Part shown: one piece after another, positions 10,541 through 19,992 of the stretch | How the letters are laid out: every line of letters starts with the position of its first letter | Numbering within the stretch: position 1 is the first letter of the stretch | Assembly: GCF_905147045.1 (NCBI RefSeq) | Contig: NC_065894.1 | Location: forward strand, 4,191,501 to 4,255,500 | Reading direction: 5' to 3' | Origin: Nymphalis io | Taxonomy: Eukaryota; Arthropoda; Insecta; Lepidoptera; Nymphalidae | DNA length: 64,000 nt | The notes under the pieces: model-generated | Database searches by the model: none | Seen by the model: only the letters and a program-made list of their open reading frames with translations | Told to the model about the DNA's origin: nothing | Program-made: the position numbers and the translations under genes

Positions 10541-10735
10541 ACTGAATTTTAATGTTTTTAATTTTATTATGAAATTCATTTCGAACTTTGCGGTGACGGA
10601 AAACATCATGATGAAACTTGCATGTGCCGGATGAAAATCTTCCACATGTGTCCTACTCACCATTACACATTGGAGCATCGTGGTGGAATAAGGTCCAACC
10701 CTTCACCTAAAGAATGTGAAGGGCCATTCATTTTA
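10541..10735 (+). mobile_element. SINE-B, older copy, 3' half (split)
   Basis: Resumes the interrupted plus-strand copy: ACTGAATTTTAATG, GCGGTGACGGAAAACATCAT, CTTCCACATGTGTCCTAC and ATTGGAGCATCGTGGTGGAA. It decays after the GTCCAACCCTTCACC block, with no clear microsatellite tail. Confidence 0.75.
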
Positions 10736-11407
10736 ATTTTTAAACAATTCTTATTCAACTCTCTTTTTGATATTATCAGTCACATACTAACATCACGTCA
10801 TCTCATATATAAAAATGTATTTTCTCTAAATGTATATCTTTTTGACTATTATATTATATTATATTTTGATATATTTGCATATATTGTGTTTACACGTCGA
10901 CACGCTTGACGGATCTCTATGAAAGTGGACACAAAATAGAATAACGTCTATTTATTTGTGTATGTATGTATGTATTTATATACATACATACCCACACGTG
11001 GGTTTGAGCCGGCAAGTTTATATGTAGGTGTGTCATTTATATCTTTGAGTACGGTCAACAATACACTATTAAAATTAGATTATTTCATATCTTTACATTA
11101 TGTCCCATCTCCATGAAAGTTGGCATATATTTTATTATAAAGAAGGTTTTATATTATCTAATTGCAACGCTTCGCTAGATGGCGCTGCAGTACATCATCA
11201 ACTCATATATCGTTCAGTTGAGCGCCATTACTACATACATTTATAGATATATAATGTATGTTGACAAAACAACTGCAAAATCAGTACTTTTTTGTATTTC
11301 TTTACTAACCTTAAATTACCAAATTCTATGCGACTTGCTCTGTTATTTGTTGTACTTTAAATAATTCTTGATTATTATTTTTATTCATAATACAATACTT
11401 TTCACTA
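10736..11407. other. Non-coding sequence with DNA-TE-like remnants
   Basis: Phrases such as GGATCTCTATGAAAGTGG (10911) and CTCCATGAAAGTTGGCATA (11110), followed by GCTAGATGGCGCTGCAG (about 11173), resemble remnants of interspersed elements common in Lepidoptera. A TGTATG/CATACA run around 10967-10992 forms an 11-bp stem. No coding region is supported. Confidence 0.4.
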
Positions 11408-11592
11408 AACTATTAATATTTAATTTTACTTTCAAAGTTCCGATATAACTTCGCTGACATTTAAAAAATATCATAGATTATTCAAGATCTCGACCAATGA
11501 TAATGCGTCAATTCAATGTCGAAGTTGTTTATTTGCCTTTACTACTCTTGTGTTTGAGGACTATACATTGTTAGCAATGAAAACAGAAATAC
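11408..11592 (-). repeat. Repeat-G copy 2
   Basis: Reverse complement of the repeat at 133-325. It shares AACAACTTCGACATTGAATT, then GACGC and ATCATTGG, with a second block GTCAGCGAAGTTATATCGGA. Relative to copy 1 it lacks about 20 bp between the blocks. Confidence 0.6.
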
Positions 11593-11814
11593 AATTTATA
11601 AGGAAATTATTTTATCATTGTGAATTATTTTCTATTATTTGTATACATATTATATATATATATATTATAGATTAAAATAAATTATGCTTACAAGTAAAAA
11701 TTCAGTAGTGTCCATCTAGTTTTGAACACACTCGCCGGTTATGATACACGTGATCTTACGCTTACGTTATCTCAAGCTTACTTTAAATAAATACTAACAT
11801 ATAAGTAATATTTA

Positions 11815-11985
11815 CACTACATCGCTGCCAGGTGGTTTTAAAGAGTTCCAAATCATCATACGTTAATGTATTCGGACGATTATCAAGGGCGTCTAAAGTC
11901 TAAGAGCGGAACCGGACCGGATATCGAACCCGGGATGGAGGGTCGCAAACATCCGACTCGGTCACTAACCCCAGAGATGTGACAG
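11815..11985 (-). mobile_element. SINE-E, tRNA-like head
   Basis: In reverse complement this contains TTAGTGACCGAGTCGG (box A-like, about 11955-11970) and GGGTTCGATATCC (box B, about 11920-11932) with roughly 35 bp between them, a tRNA-type Pol III promoter layout. The flanking GC-rich sequence (GGTCCGGTTCCGCTCTTAG) differs from the other SINE heads here. A body probably extends left to about 11815, but there is no second copy in the window to define it. Confidence 0.45.
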
Positions 11986-12934
11986 CGTGCATGTGCGTTA
12001 GGGGATCGAGGGTGAGATTTTTTTACTTTATTTAACCTTGATAAGTATTTAACTCAAATAGTTTATTTGCCCTTTCTATTTAAAACAATGTTTTAATTCA
12101 ATCGCGTAGACATTTGAACTAGAGACACAGATATTTTTTCCAGTTTTTTTTTCGGATTAATTAAATCTTATTTTTAACATTTAACATAAACATGTTATAT
12201 TGTCATTATTATTAATAATATGTTTATGTTACACTACATAAAACATAAAATTAAGGCGCTTAGAGGCGTTGTAATCGAAATATACGAACAAATACGAGTT
12301 AGCGGGATGATAACATGTATGTGTCTACTTACGTATTGATCCAGGGGCGAAACTATTGCGATGCTGAGTTATATTGATAAACACGGAGGGGTGAAAGACG
12401 TAATGTTGAATAAATTTTTATAACAGACTTTTAAAAATCAATAATAAACTTTATTAGAAAGTGCATTTTTTTATCCAAAATCAGAAATTTATGTCTTCAT
12501 ACAACCAAGTACAAAAGAGTCATAAACACTTAACAAAATTAATCTTTTTTTATGATATATGAACAGTACAAGGACGTTATTCATTTTTTATTATAATTAA
12601 AATTAAATTTGATTGCTAGCAATATGAAAATTCATTTGTGCTGACTATTTTATCAACAAATTATGAGCCAATTCCAAAATCGTCTAAAAGATAATTCATA
12701 AAAACGAGATGAAGCGAAGGACATTTTTTGTGTTAAGTTATAATATTATAGAATGAATAGATCTTGATATAATATATACATCATATCTTGATATTATACT
12801 CGTATTACTCAGCCGATTAAGCGGCAATACTTTATGTATAAGAAAGTATCAAATAGGGTTGTACCATTGTTTCTACCTGTTCATCAAGTACGGTTAAAAT
12901 TTATATAGTAATTTATGACTTGATGAAACATACT
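11986..12934. other. AT-rich non-coding sequence
   Basis: A 12-bp inverted repeat (TAACATAAACAT...ATGTTTATGTTA) lies near 12183-12231. No gene is supported. Confidence 0.45.
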
Positions 12935-13008
12935 GCATGCAAGTCTATGGGCGGTGGTGACCTGGTGGTGGTTGGTCCGTTTGCCCGTCCGCCTATTTAT
13001 AAATTAAA
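12935..13008 (+). repeat. LINE/SINE-A 3'-tail fragment
   Basis: GTCTATGGGCGGTGGTGACC...GTTTGCCCGTCCGCC matches the tail shared by SINE-A and the LINE fragment at 19396. The ccatcagg block is replaced by a GGTGGTGG stretch. No poly(A) survives. Confidence 0.55.
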
Positions 13009-13243
13009 AATTAAAAAATATAACGACAATGGTAATGTTGTCTCCAGATGGATTTCGTTTACGGTCGCTTATATGCTTTTATATGACGGCAATAGACGAA
13101 CTTCTTTCGAAGAAGGTCTGCACGCATTGCGGGCATGTGAGCACACCATCTTTATAATTATATCTAATCGCCACAGGTGGTCGGGCTTTCAGTTCGTCCC
13201 GTCTAAAGTCAAGCTGAGAGTTGAGACTGACGCCGCTTAACGA
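13009..13243 (+). other. Unassigned open stretch with balanced base composition
   Basis: A frame running through 13240 encodes about 75 residues after the repeat tail. It includes SFEEGLHALRACEHTIFII and a basic-acidic end KVKLRVETDAA before a stop. Base composition is less AT-biased than the neighbours. I recognise no domain. Because it starts inside a retroposon tail, the simplest reading is an old TE or host fragment. Confidence 0.2.
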
Positions 13244-14071
13244 AAACTTAGTTTTTGACTAGAGCTCTTCACTTCAAACTTAAGCCTGCTAGCCTTTCGC
13301 ATAGATGGAGTTCAATGTTAATATTTTTTTGTTATTATTATAAATCTTTGTATCAAGAAGTTCAAGGTTCAAAGCACAATATGCGGTTGGCTATTCATAA
13401 CATCAAAGCTATAATATAAGGTTACGTCTCAAAACCAAACTTTAGATCGTCCAAAAACTTCGGTGTTCCAAGATAGTGGATGGTGAATAGTGGAACTGTG
13501 AATAGTGGAGCTGGTCTAGTATCCAAAAATGCCAACGGTATCTGTATACAGCCCAAGTTTAGCGGAGTATAGATACTGATGATTTTAAACAATAATTGTC
13601 ACGGTCAAGATAAAGAAGAAGAGAAATATAACTATACAGAAATACAAGATATGCCCTTTGCTTAGAAATGTGGTATCGATTATGTTCTACGGGGGCTGGT
13701 AATACACGGCGGTGAATATCTTTTCTAGTACGTAGCTTACACCAAGCAAGCAAGTGCAAGCAACCAAGGGCTCAGTCTAACTCCAGCTCAGTCCACCCAA
13801 CTCGTGGAAAAGTACTAAGTAGCCCAGTATCGTTCATTGACGTTCAAAGTCGCGACTCTGAGCGAAAACTTGTCTTCTCGGAACCCTTCGTTTTTTTTAT
13901 CGAATTGAAGTTGAGGCAAGTTAATAAATAAGTTAAAGAAATAAAACAGCCCCAAAACCATATTCTATTATTACTTTATTATTTGCGATAAGCCTGCCAA
14001 TGCTCAATAGCTACTTATGTAATAATTAATATATTTCTATTATATTCCACTCATAAAATGCTTACTTAATG
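13244..14071. other. Non-coding sequence
   Basis: Includes a short imperfect tandem (GGTGAATAGTGGAACTGTGAATAGTGGAG in part, near 13482) and a moderately GC-rich stretch at 13740-13890 with no recognised identity. Confidence 0.45.
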
Positions 14072-14343
14072 TTTTTTTTTTATAAAATAGGAAGGCGGAC
14101 GAGCATATAGGCCACCTGATGGTAAGTGTTCACCAACGCCCATAGACATTGGCATTGTAAGAAATGTTAACCATCGCTTACATCACCAATGCGCCACCAA
14201 CCTTGGGACCTAAAATGTTATGTTCCTCGTGCCTCTAATTACACTGGCTCACTCACCCTTCAAACCGGAACACAACAATACCAAGTACTGCTGTTTTGCG
14301 GTAGAATATCTGATGGGTGGGTGGTACCTACCCAGACGAGCTT
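14072..14343 (-). mobile_element. SINE-A, nearly full-length
   Basis: T-run at 14072-14081 (poly(A) in sense), then TATAAAATAGGAAGGCGGAC and the conserved blocks through GTGGTACCTACCCAGACGAG. Only the extreme 5' end (GGTGGTAGGGCTTTGTGC in sense) is missing. Confidence 0.9.
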
Positions 14344-14517
14344 AAAATGTGCCTAGCTTAATGTGGCTACAGATTCAGTAAAAGTTATTATTTCTTATTA
14401 AGATTTTTTTTATAAAGATAAGATTTTAAAATATAAGATTTAAAAAAAATCTATTATATTCCTTACGTAATAGCGTAAGTACGTAAAATCTTTAGCTCTT
14501 TATGCCGAATATATCTC

Positions 14518-14602
14518 TGGTCGTTGCGGATTGCCGTCATTTTGTGTGTGTGTGTACTGTTGCGTACACACTTGTGTGTTATAATATCTATTACTCTGGC
14601 TC
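14518..14602 (+). mobile_element. SINE-C fragment, left part of an interrupted copy
   Basis: TCGTTGCGGATTGCCGTC, then GCGTACACACTTGTGTGTTA and TAATATCTATTACTCTGGCT follow the SINE-C 3' third (GTCGTGTCGGATTGCCGTCC, then CGCACACACTTGTGCACTAT). The likely continuation is at 14893-14920, after about 290 bp of unrelated sequence. Confidence 0.6.
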
Positions 14603-14702
14603 GTCTTCTACCACACTAACAACCTACACTGTTTCGGATATAAACAAGGTCCCCAGCGATGTCTTATCGCCGTGACGACCGCACGCGATCCGCATAGCCA
14701 CC

Positions 14703-14888
14703 TCAATCCCGACAACGTTCTAAGCCAAGATGCGTTCTCGCATGAGACACCTTTAGGACGTTCGTCTCACTGAGCACTCTCGTGAAATCTTTTCCCGGCT
14801 TGGTCTCAATACTCGACCACCCACACGGCGATAAAGTCAATGCCAGTACCGCAAATAGCAATACACAATTCAGAAAAAGTGTAATCAT
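14703..14888 (-). CDS. Candidate small secreted peptide (unproven)
   Basis: A 61-codon minus-strand ORF starts at a true ATG. Its N-terminus, MITLFLNCVLLFAVLALTLS, has the hydrophobic core of a secretory signal peptide. The remainder is hydrophilic with two cysteines after the core (SPCGWSS and LERCRD). The coding stretch is GC-richer than its surroundings. Upstream in sense are TATA-like GATAAAAGG (14972-14980) and TTTTATAC (14928-14935), the second 40-47 bp before the ATG. I recognise no homologous family. The ORF lies in what looks like an insertion inside a SINE-C copy, so a captured or TE-derived fragment, or chance, remain possible. Confidence 0.25.
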   Translation of the reverse strand: MITLFLNCVLLFAVLALTLSPCGWSSIETKPGKDFTRVLSETNVLKVSHARTHLGLERCRD

Positions 14889-14892
14889 TGTA

Positions 14893-14920
14893 ATTGGCTG
14901 CCGAAATCGAAATCTGTCAG
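14893..14920 (+). mobile_element. SINE-C fragment, right part of an interrupted copy
   Basis: TTGGCTGCCGAAATCGAAAT resembles the SINE-C 3' end ATTGGCCACGGTGGCCGAAA. This supports the view that 14603-14892 was inserted into, or swapped into, a SINE-C. Confidence 0.4.
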
Positions 14921-14989
14921 ATGAACAAGTATAAAATTGGGTTAAACATATCTGGATTTGTGACTCTGTGACCTTTTATCCACGTGTTC

Positions 14990-15910
14990 TATTAACGACT
15001 CCATCCGAGTCAGAATATTTTGTTATCATAATAACATTAAAAGTTATCACGAGTTATTAAAGTAACGATAGAATTTTTTTATTACATCTTAGAAAATTTT
15101 GCCTTAAAAAGCGCGATATACGTAAACGAAGTTATAAGTTAATTTAATATACAAATAAATGTTACGGACAGTTGTGTGAAATACATTCGCATAATAATTG
15201 TTATCAATTTATAAATTATGAAGGTACCACTTGAAACAAACTTAATGAAACTTGAATATCCGCTTAGGTCAAACACGAGCGTACTGAAAGCTAAATGTAA
15301 CTAAATATTACCGTAATACTATTTTTTTAACATTGACATACTATTTATGTATTTAATAAAATAGGAAACTAACAAATATATAACATAAATTACAAAATTA
15401 GGTACCAAATATTTTTTTTCTTCTCTGTGATCTTACATTGAATATGCCACTTAGAAATTAACTTAGCATGTATAACATATATACTATTGATATTACTTAC
15501 TTTAAGAAAAAGAAAATATGGTCCAACAATATATAAAAAAACTCACCTAATAATGAAACATGAAATGAAAAATGAAAAACTGTTATAAATTAACTGCTAT
15601 AAAATTTAATTTTAATATATCTATTGCAATTCTTATAGCGATATTATCAGATAATTATTATTATTATAAAAGCTAAACTGTCAACTGTTTCATTTCTCAA
15701 CTACACCATTGAACGGATCGTAATGAAATTCGACCTGGGACCTGGATAACAACAAAGACATATAAATTTCGGGCTTTAGAAAATATACGGGATCATATAT
15801 ATATGTAAAGAAGAATTTGACGTAGATAGTCTTATTTTTCATTTATAATATTTGTATTGTACTAGCTGTTAACCGCATTTACGCCATAATACGCGCTATA
15901 TGAGCAACTA
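14990..15910. other. AT-rich non-coding sequence
   Basis: GAACGGATCGTAATGAAATT near 15713 resembles phrases found in lepidopteran DNA-transposon remnants. Nothing else is recognised. Confidence 0.45.
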
Positions 15911-16207
15911 TACTGGTGGTAGGGCTTTGTGCAAGCTCGTCTGGGTAGGTACCACCCACTCATCAGATATTCTACCGCAAAACAGCAATACTTGATATTG
16001 TTGTGTTCCGGTTTGAAGGGTGAGTGAGCCAGTGTAATTACAGGCACAAGGGACATAAAATCTTAGTTCCCAAGGTTGGTGGCGCATTGGATATGTAAGC
16101 GATGGTTGACATTTCTTACAATGCCAATGTCTAAGAGCGTTGGTGACCACTTACCATCAGGTGGCCCATATGCTCGTCCGCCTTCCTATTCTATAAAAAA
16201 AAAAAAA
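15911..16207 (+). mobile_element. SINE-A, full-length with poly(A)
   Basis: Best copy for defining the family. Sense 5' end TACTGGTGGTAGGGCTTTGT; middle GTGAGTGAGCCAGTGTAATT; 3' block ACCATCAGGTGGCCCATATG; then CCTATTCTATAAAA with a 13-base A tail. CTATAC occurs at 15908-15913 and again just after the tail at 16211-16216, a candidate short target-site duplication. No clear Pol III boxes are seen, so the 5' promoter type is unknown. Confidence 0.92.
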
Positions 16208-16397
16208 TATCTATACATTAATATTTTTCGCAATTGAAATATGAATTAAACCCAATATTTTATACCAACATGATCATCTGTACGAGAATCATTAGAATCC
16301 GTCCATACATACTTTAACAACCATAAAATTAGTGAGATTTATAACACGTACTACGCTATTTTGCTTACATGTAAGCTATTTTACTTTGATTTTATTT

Positions 16398-16575
16398 AAA
16401 TAGGTAGTTGAGGGCTGACAAAGTGAGGCGGCGTAGTGACCTGAAAGAAAGTGTTCACCAAGCCAACCTTGGGAACTGAACACAAAAGTACTAAGTACTG
16501 TTTCGCCGTACAATATGTGACCAGTGAGTGATACTTATCCAGTTGGGGTTGCGCAAAACCGTGCCATCAAGTATA
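16398..16575 (-). mobile_element. SINE-A, degraded
   Basis: GTGTTCACCAAGCCAACCTT, GGGAACTGAACACAAAAGTA, TTTCGCCGTACAATATGTGA and GTGAGTGATACTTATCCAGT track SINE-A in reverse complement, with a large deletion between the tail and CCTTGGGAAC blocks. Confidence 0.65.
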
Positions 16576-16745
16576 TGGCTATTTAATTGCCAGTTTTCCT
16601 AAAAAAACGTTTAAAAATATTCGCATCCAACAGCATCATACCTGTTTAAATTTCAAAGAAAAATGCTAATGTGCAAACAAACTTCTACGAAAATCATTAA
16701 TTACCTTATCTGGATAAAATAGGATATACCTTCCATTTATGACAT

Positions 16746-16800
16746 GTGTTGCGAGTTTGATTTCCGCTTGAGACAAATACCAATTGATATCGATCATACA
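16746..16800 (+). mobile_element. SINE-D-like fragment
   Basis: GCGAGTTTGATTTCCGCTTG followed by AGACAAATACC aligns with the box B region of SINE-D (GGTTCGATTCCCACCCAAGA then CAGACATTTG). The head and 3' half are lost. Confidence 0.35.
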
Positions 16801-18517
16801 TGTAATCGATACGACTATTTATGCAACAAATGTTTTGATTTGTAAAATAAAATGTAACTTATGCAATAATGTACGCATATCATTTATATTTGGCAACGCC
16901 CCTTCCAAAGTTCAAATATTTACTCTGTTCTTCGTAGTTCCCTATTTATTTAATACCTATAAGAACTAAAATAATAACAACAAAATTATGTCTTTGTATA
17001 ATAACAATAACCACAAATAAAACACTTTATTGTATACTAATATCATTATCAAGCGCGATCAATAATCATTAGATCTCTTCCAGATAACCTAATCGGTTCT
17101 GTAAGTAAAGAGTTCATGCAAGTTATTGACGAAGTATCTATAACGCTTTCACGTTTTAAAGTTTAAATTCCAGCTCAGTAAGGGAGTCAAACCACACGAG
17201 TGACCGAAAGCTGCTTAATGTATACGCTTACGTGATAACCCTAATCTCCTAAAGGTTTACATTGAAGTACCCCTTAAAGTTAATTTTCGTAAAATCTTAC
17301 GGTCCGTTGTGTAGCACCGATATTTGTAGAGCTGCGGATTTTCAATAGAACCTACTTTGTATACCTACACTACTAAACATCACTAAGGGAGTGGCGGTTC
17401 AATATATACTGGTTGTATTATATAGAGGCCGTCGAGCATCTAACAAACCAGTCGGTCGACTAGTCGCTGGATTAATTGAACATTTTACGGGAGAGGGAAT
17501 AATCCCGAGTGTTTCGCACAAAATAAAATATGTTACCGTCACTGGGTCTGTAAAACGAATTTCTGAGATACTTATTAAATAACAGTCGACTAATTTGTTA
17601 GGATTAATAACGTTATTTAAATATATACACACTTTTAGATTAAAAGTATGATGATGGCATTACTATAATAATGAAATAATATTTGATTTAATATCTTACA
17701 AGCTTTGTTTAACTAATTGGGCTGATCGGCACACAAGGTTTTGGTGCCAGAAACAATATAAATGAATATAATAAATTGTATAAGTTTTGTTAAATTCATT
17801 TAATATGAAGCTTATTTTTAAAAATAAATTTTAATTGGGATTAAGTGTAGAAGGAATTTCTGTGTTCGTAGTAAAGGCTATTCCTCAACTGTGCTTTGTA
17901 TTGTTATATGTCATGAAAAGGAGTGAGTTCCCCAGCGTAAATGCAAATGAAAAAAATATTGCAACTTTGATCTTGGTACAAAAAATGTTTTGGCAAGTTG
18001 CTGTTACTTACTCGCTTCGTTGGGCGTAAATTAAAATGTTATCTTTTATTGATTCCATAGTGTGACTATATATTACGTTTTTAAATGGGTTAATAAAAAG
18101 ATATGATCAAATATTATAATACAATCTGCAGTATTATTTTATAGAAGCAATGTTTATCGCTGCGTTCGCCGTTCGAGTTCGTCGACGATACCTCCCGTGT
18201 TCGCAGTGGTATGAAATTTGGTATTCACAACGATGATACATTCGTCGGAACTGTAGGCTGTAGGCTGTGACGGCCCGGCGCTGTCGGAATATTTGCTGCG
18301 GATTGTTGATCGATATTAAGCGAAATTTTACCGATACATATTGAATACTTTTACTTCATTATACAAATTAAGGCAAGTTCACAAATAATGAATAAACAAT
18401 TATTTGTCTTATGACCGTATATATTTTTAGTTTTAAGTTTTATTCGTCAGATTTTACGTTTGGTGATTTTAAGTGATAGTAGTTAATTTATTAATATTTT
18501 TTAAATTTATTTTTCTT
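16801..18517. other. Non-coding sequence
   Basis: Short open frames on both strands at 17390-17630 share a moderately GC-rich patch (around GTCGACTAGTCGCTGG) but show no recognisable domain. A second GC-richer patch at 18155-18310 contains a small tandem (TGTAGGCTGTAGGCTGTG). Neither can be assigned. Confidence 0.4.
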
Positions 18518-18605
18518 TCTTTTTAATATAGGTAGGTAGGTGAACGGTCAGATGGGCCAGCTGAAGGTTAGGGGTCACCAATGCCATTAGACATTGACAT
18601 ATAAA
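18518..18605 (-). mobile_element. SINE-A, 3'-end fragment
   Basis: ATGGGCCAGCTGAAGGTTAG, then GGTCACCAATGCCATTAGAC and ATTGACAT match the SINE-A tail side. The tail is decayed to TTTCTTTTTAATATAGG. Confidence 0.6.
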
Positions 18606-18703
18606 ATGATCTCTTCATCTGCTTTTAACAAAAAAAAAATAGATTAAACACCATATAAAACATTTAAAGTTAAGACTGTTTATTGTAAGGTGGTGGTGGT
18701 GGC

Positions 18704-18992
18704 TTACTGGTGGTAGGGCTTTGTGCAAGCTTGTCTGGATAAGTACCACGCACTCATCAGATATTCTATCGCAAAACAGCAGTACTTGTTATTGTTGTAT
18801 TCCGGTTTGAAGGGCGAATGAGCCAGCGTAAATACAGGCACAAGGGACATAAGATCCTAGTTCCCAAGGTTGATGGCGCATTGGCGATGTCAGCGATGGT
18901 TAACATGTCTTACAATGCCAATGTCTATGGGCGTTGGTAACCATTTACCATCAGGTGGCCCATATTCTCGTCTTTCCTATTCTATAAAAAAA
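18704..18992 (+). mobile_element. SINE-A, full-length
   Basis: Begins TTACTGGTGGTAGGGCTTTG and ends CCATCAGGTGGCCCATATTC, then TCCTATTCTATAAAAAAA. It has a few substitutions and a short deletion before the tail (CGTCTTTCC for CGTCCGCCTTCC). It is preceded by a (GGT)n stretch at about 18689-18703. Confidence 0.92.
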
Positions 18993-19095
18993 GGTATAAA
19001 AATGTTTTATTAAGTAAGAAAGGTTTCAATTTTCAAGCTCGAAAATATCTGCGCCCAGATGAATACTCATTATTATAAAGTGTGTTTGATACCGT

Positions 19096-19146
19096 CTTTT
19101 TTTATAGAATAGGTAAGCGGAAGAGCATATGGGCTAGCTGATGGTC
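19096..19146 (-). mobile_element. SINE-A, 3'-end only
   Basis: T-run, TATAGAATAGGTAAGCGGAA, then GAGCATATGGGCTAGCTGAT. This is an extreme 5' truncation leaving only about 50 bp of tail. Confidence 0.75.
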
Positions 19147-19395
19147 TTCTATAAAAAGTGAATTAAAATACTATTAAAGCTTTTTTGTTTTTGTAATTTA
19201 ACAATAACTACTAAAACTATCTAAACTATTTCGTGGTTTTAAAACAATCTGACATTCTTAGCAGTATTATAAAGATTATATTATGTAAAACTACTGACTT
19301 GATTCGGATTTAACTTAGTACGAAGGCAGAGAATGTTGAATAAGACGCACATCCATTTTGTACATATTTAAATAAATAAAATAGAACTATTTTTA

Positions 19396-19617
19396 TTGAA
19401 CAACACCGCTATTTTTAATGCATTTCATGCCTCGCACCTTTCACCGGCGACTTTTCCGAACCGATATGACATAAAAGCCTTCAAGAAAAGAGCTTACTCA
19501 TTCCTTAAAGACCAGCAAAGCACTTGTAAGCCCTCCGGTGTTGCAGGCGTCTATGGGCGGGGGTCACTTTCCATCAGGTGAGCCTCGTGCTCGTTTGCCC
19601 TAAAACATAAAAAAAAA
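19396..19617 (+). mobile_element. LINE 3' end (RT C-terminus plus tail)
   Basis: The open frame encodes the end of a non-LTR reverse transcriptase protein (SPATFPNRYDIKAFKKRAYS, then KDQQSTCKPSGVAGVYGRG), a form I associate with LINE ORF2 C-termini in insects. Its stop lies in the tail: GTCTATGGGCGGGGGTCACT, TTCCATCAGGTGAGCCTCGT, GCTCGTTTGCCC and a short A-rich end. The tail matches the 3' end of SINE-A closely. The element is strongly 5'-truncated, and its left boundary is uncertain. Clade is not determined. Confidence 0.65.
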
Positions 19618-19992
19618 TCATGTCGATAACAATTTGTCACATCTGTCATTAAAAATGAACGCATTCACAAAGTTACAGATAGCCGTTTCATTACTTATAC
19701 CTATTAACATAAATATTTATCATTTAGAAAAGTAAATATGACCACGTAAATGGAATCACGACACAAACTGGTATAATTTCGACTTACATATTAATAAATT
19801 CAGTAAGTATTTTATTGCAATAACTAAATAATTCGAAACAGAAACGGTTGGTATATGTTTACTATAGTTGTTAATTACAGCTCTCGATATAGAGGCAACC
19901 TTATTTGTAAAGTTGGATAACTCGGGATCTTTAGCACAAAGTAAACATGTGTGTGTTTACATTTTATTACAACTGTGTTGAGTTTTATCCAG

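Noticed and set aside
10250..10552. 100-codon plus-strand open frame
   Set aside because: It runs antisense through a SINE-B copy and has no protein-like features.
15862..16150. Minus-strand open frames with CNYTGSLTLQTGTQQYQVLL, also seen at 33583-33981 and 48719-48925
   Set aside because: They are translations of SINE-A copies; the same peptide recurs wherever the repeat occurs.
17391..17632. Overlapping open frames on both strands
   Set aside because: Neither shows a domain; the patch is only slightly GC-richer and has no repeat partner in the window.
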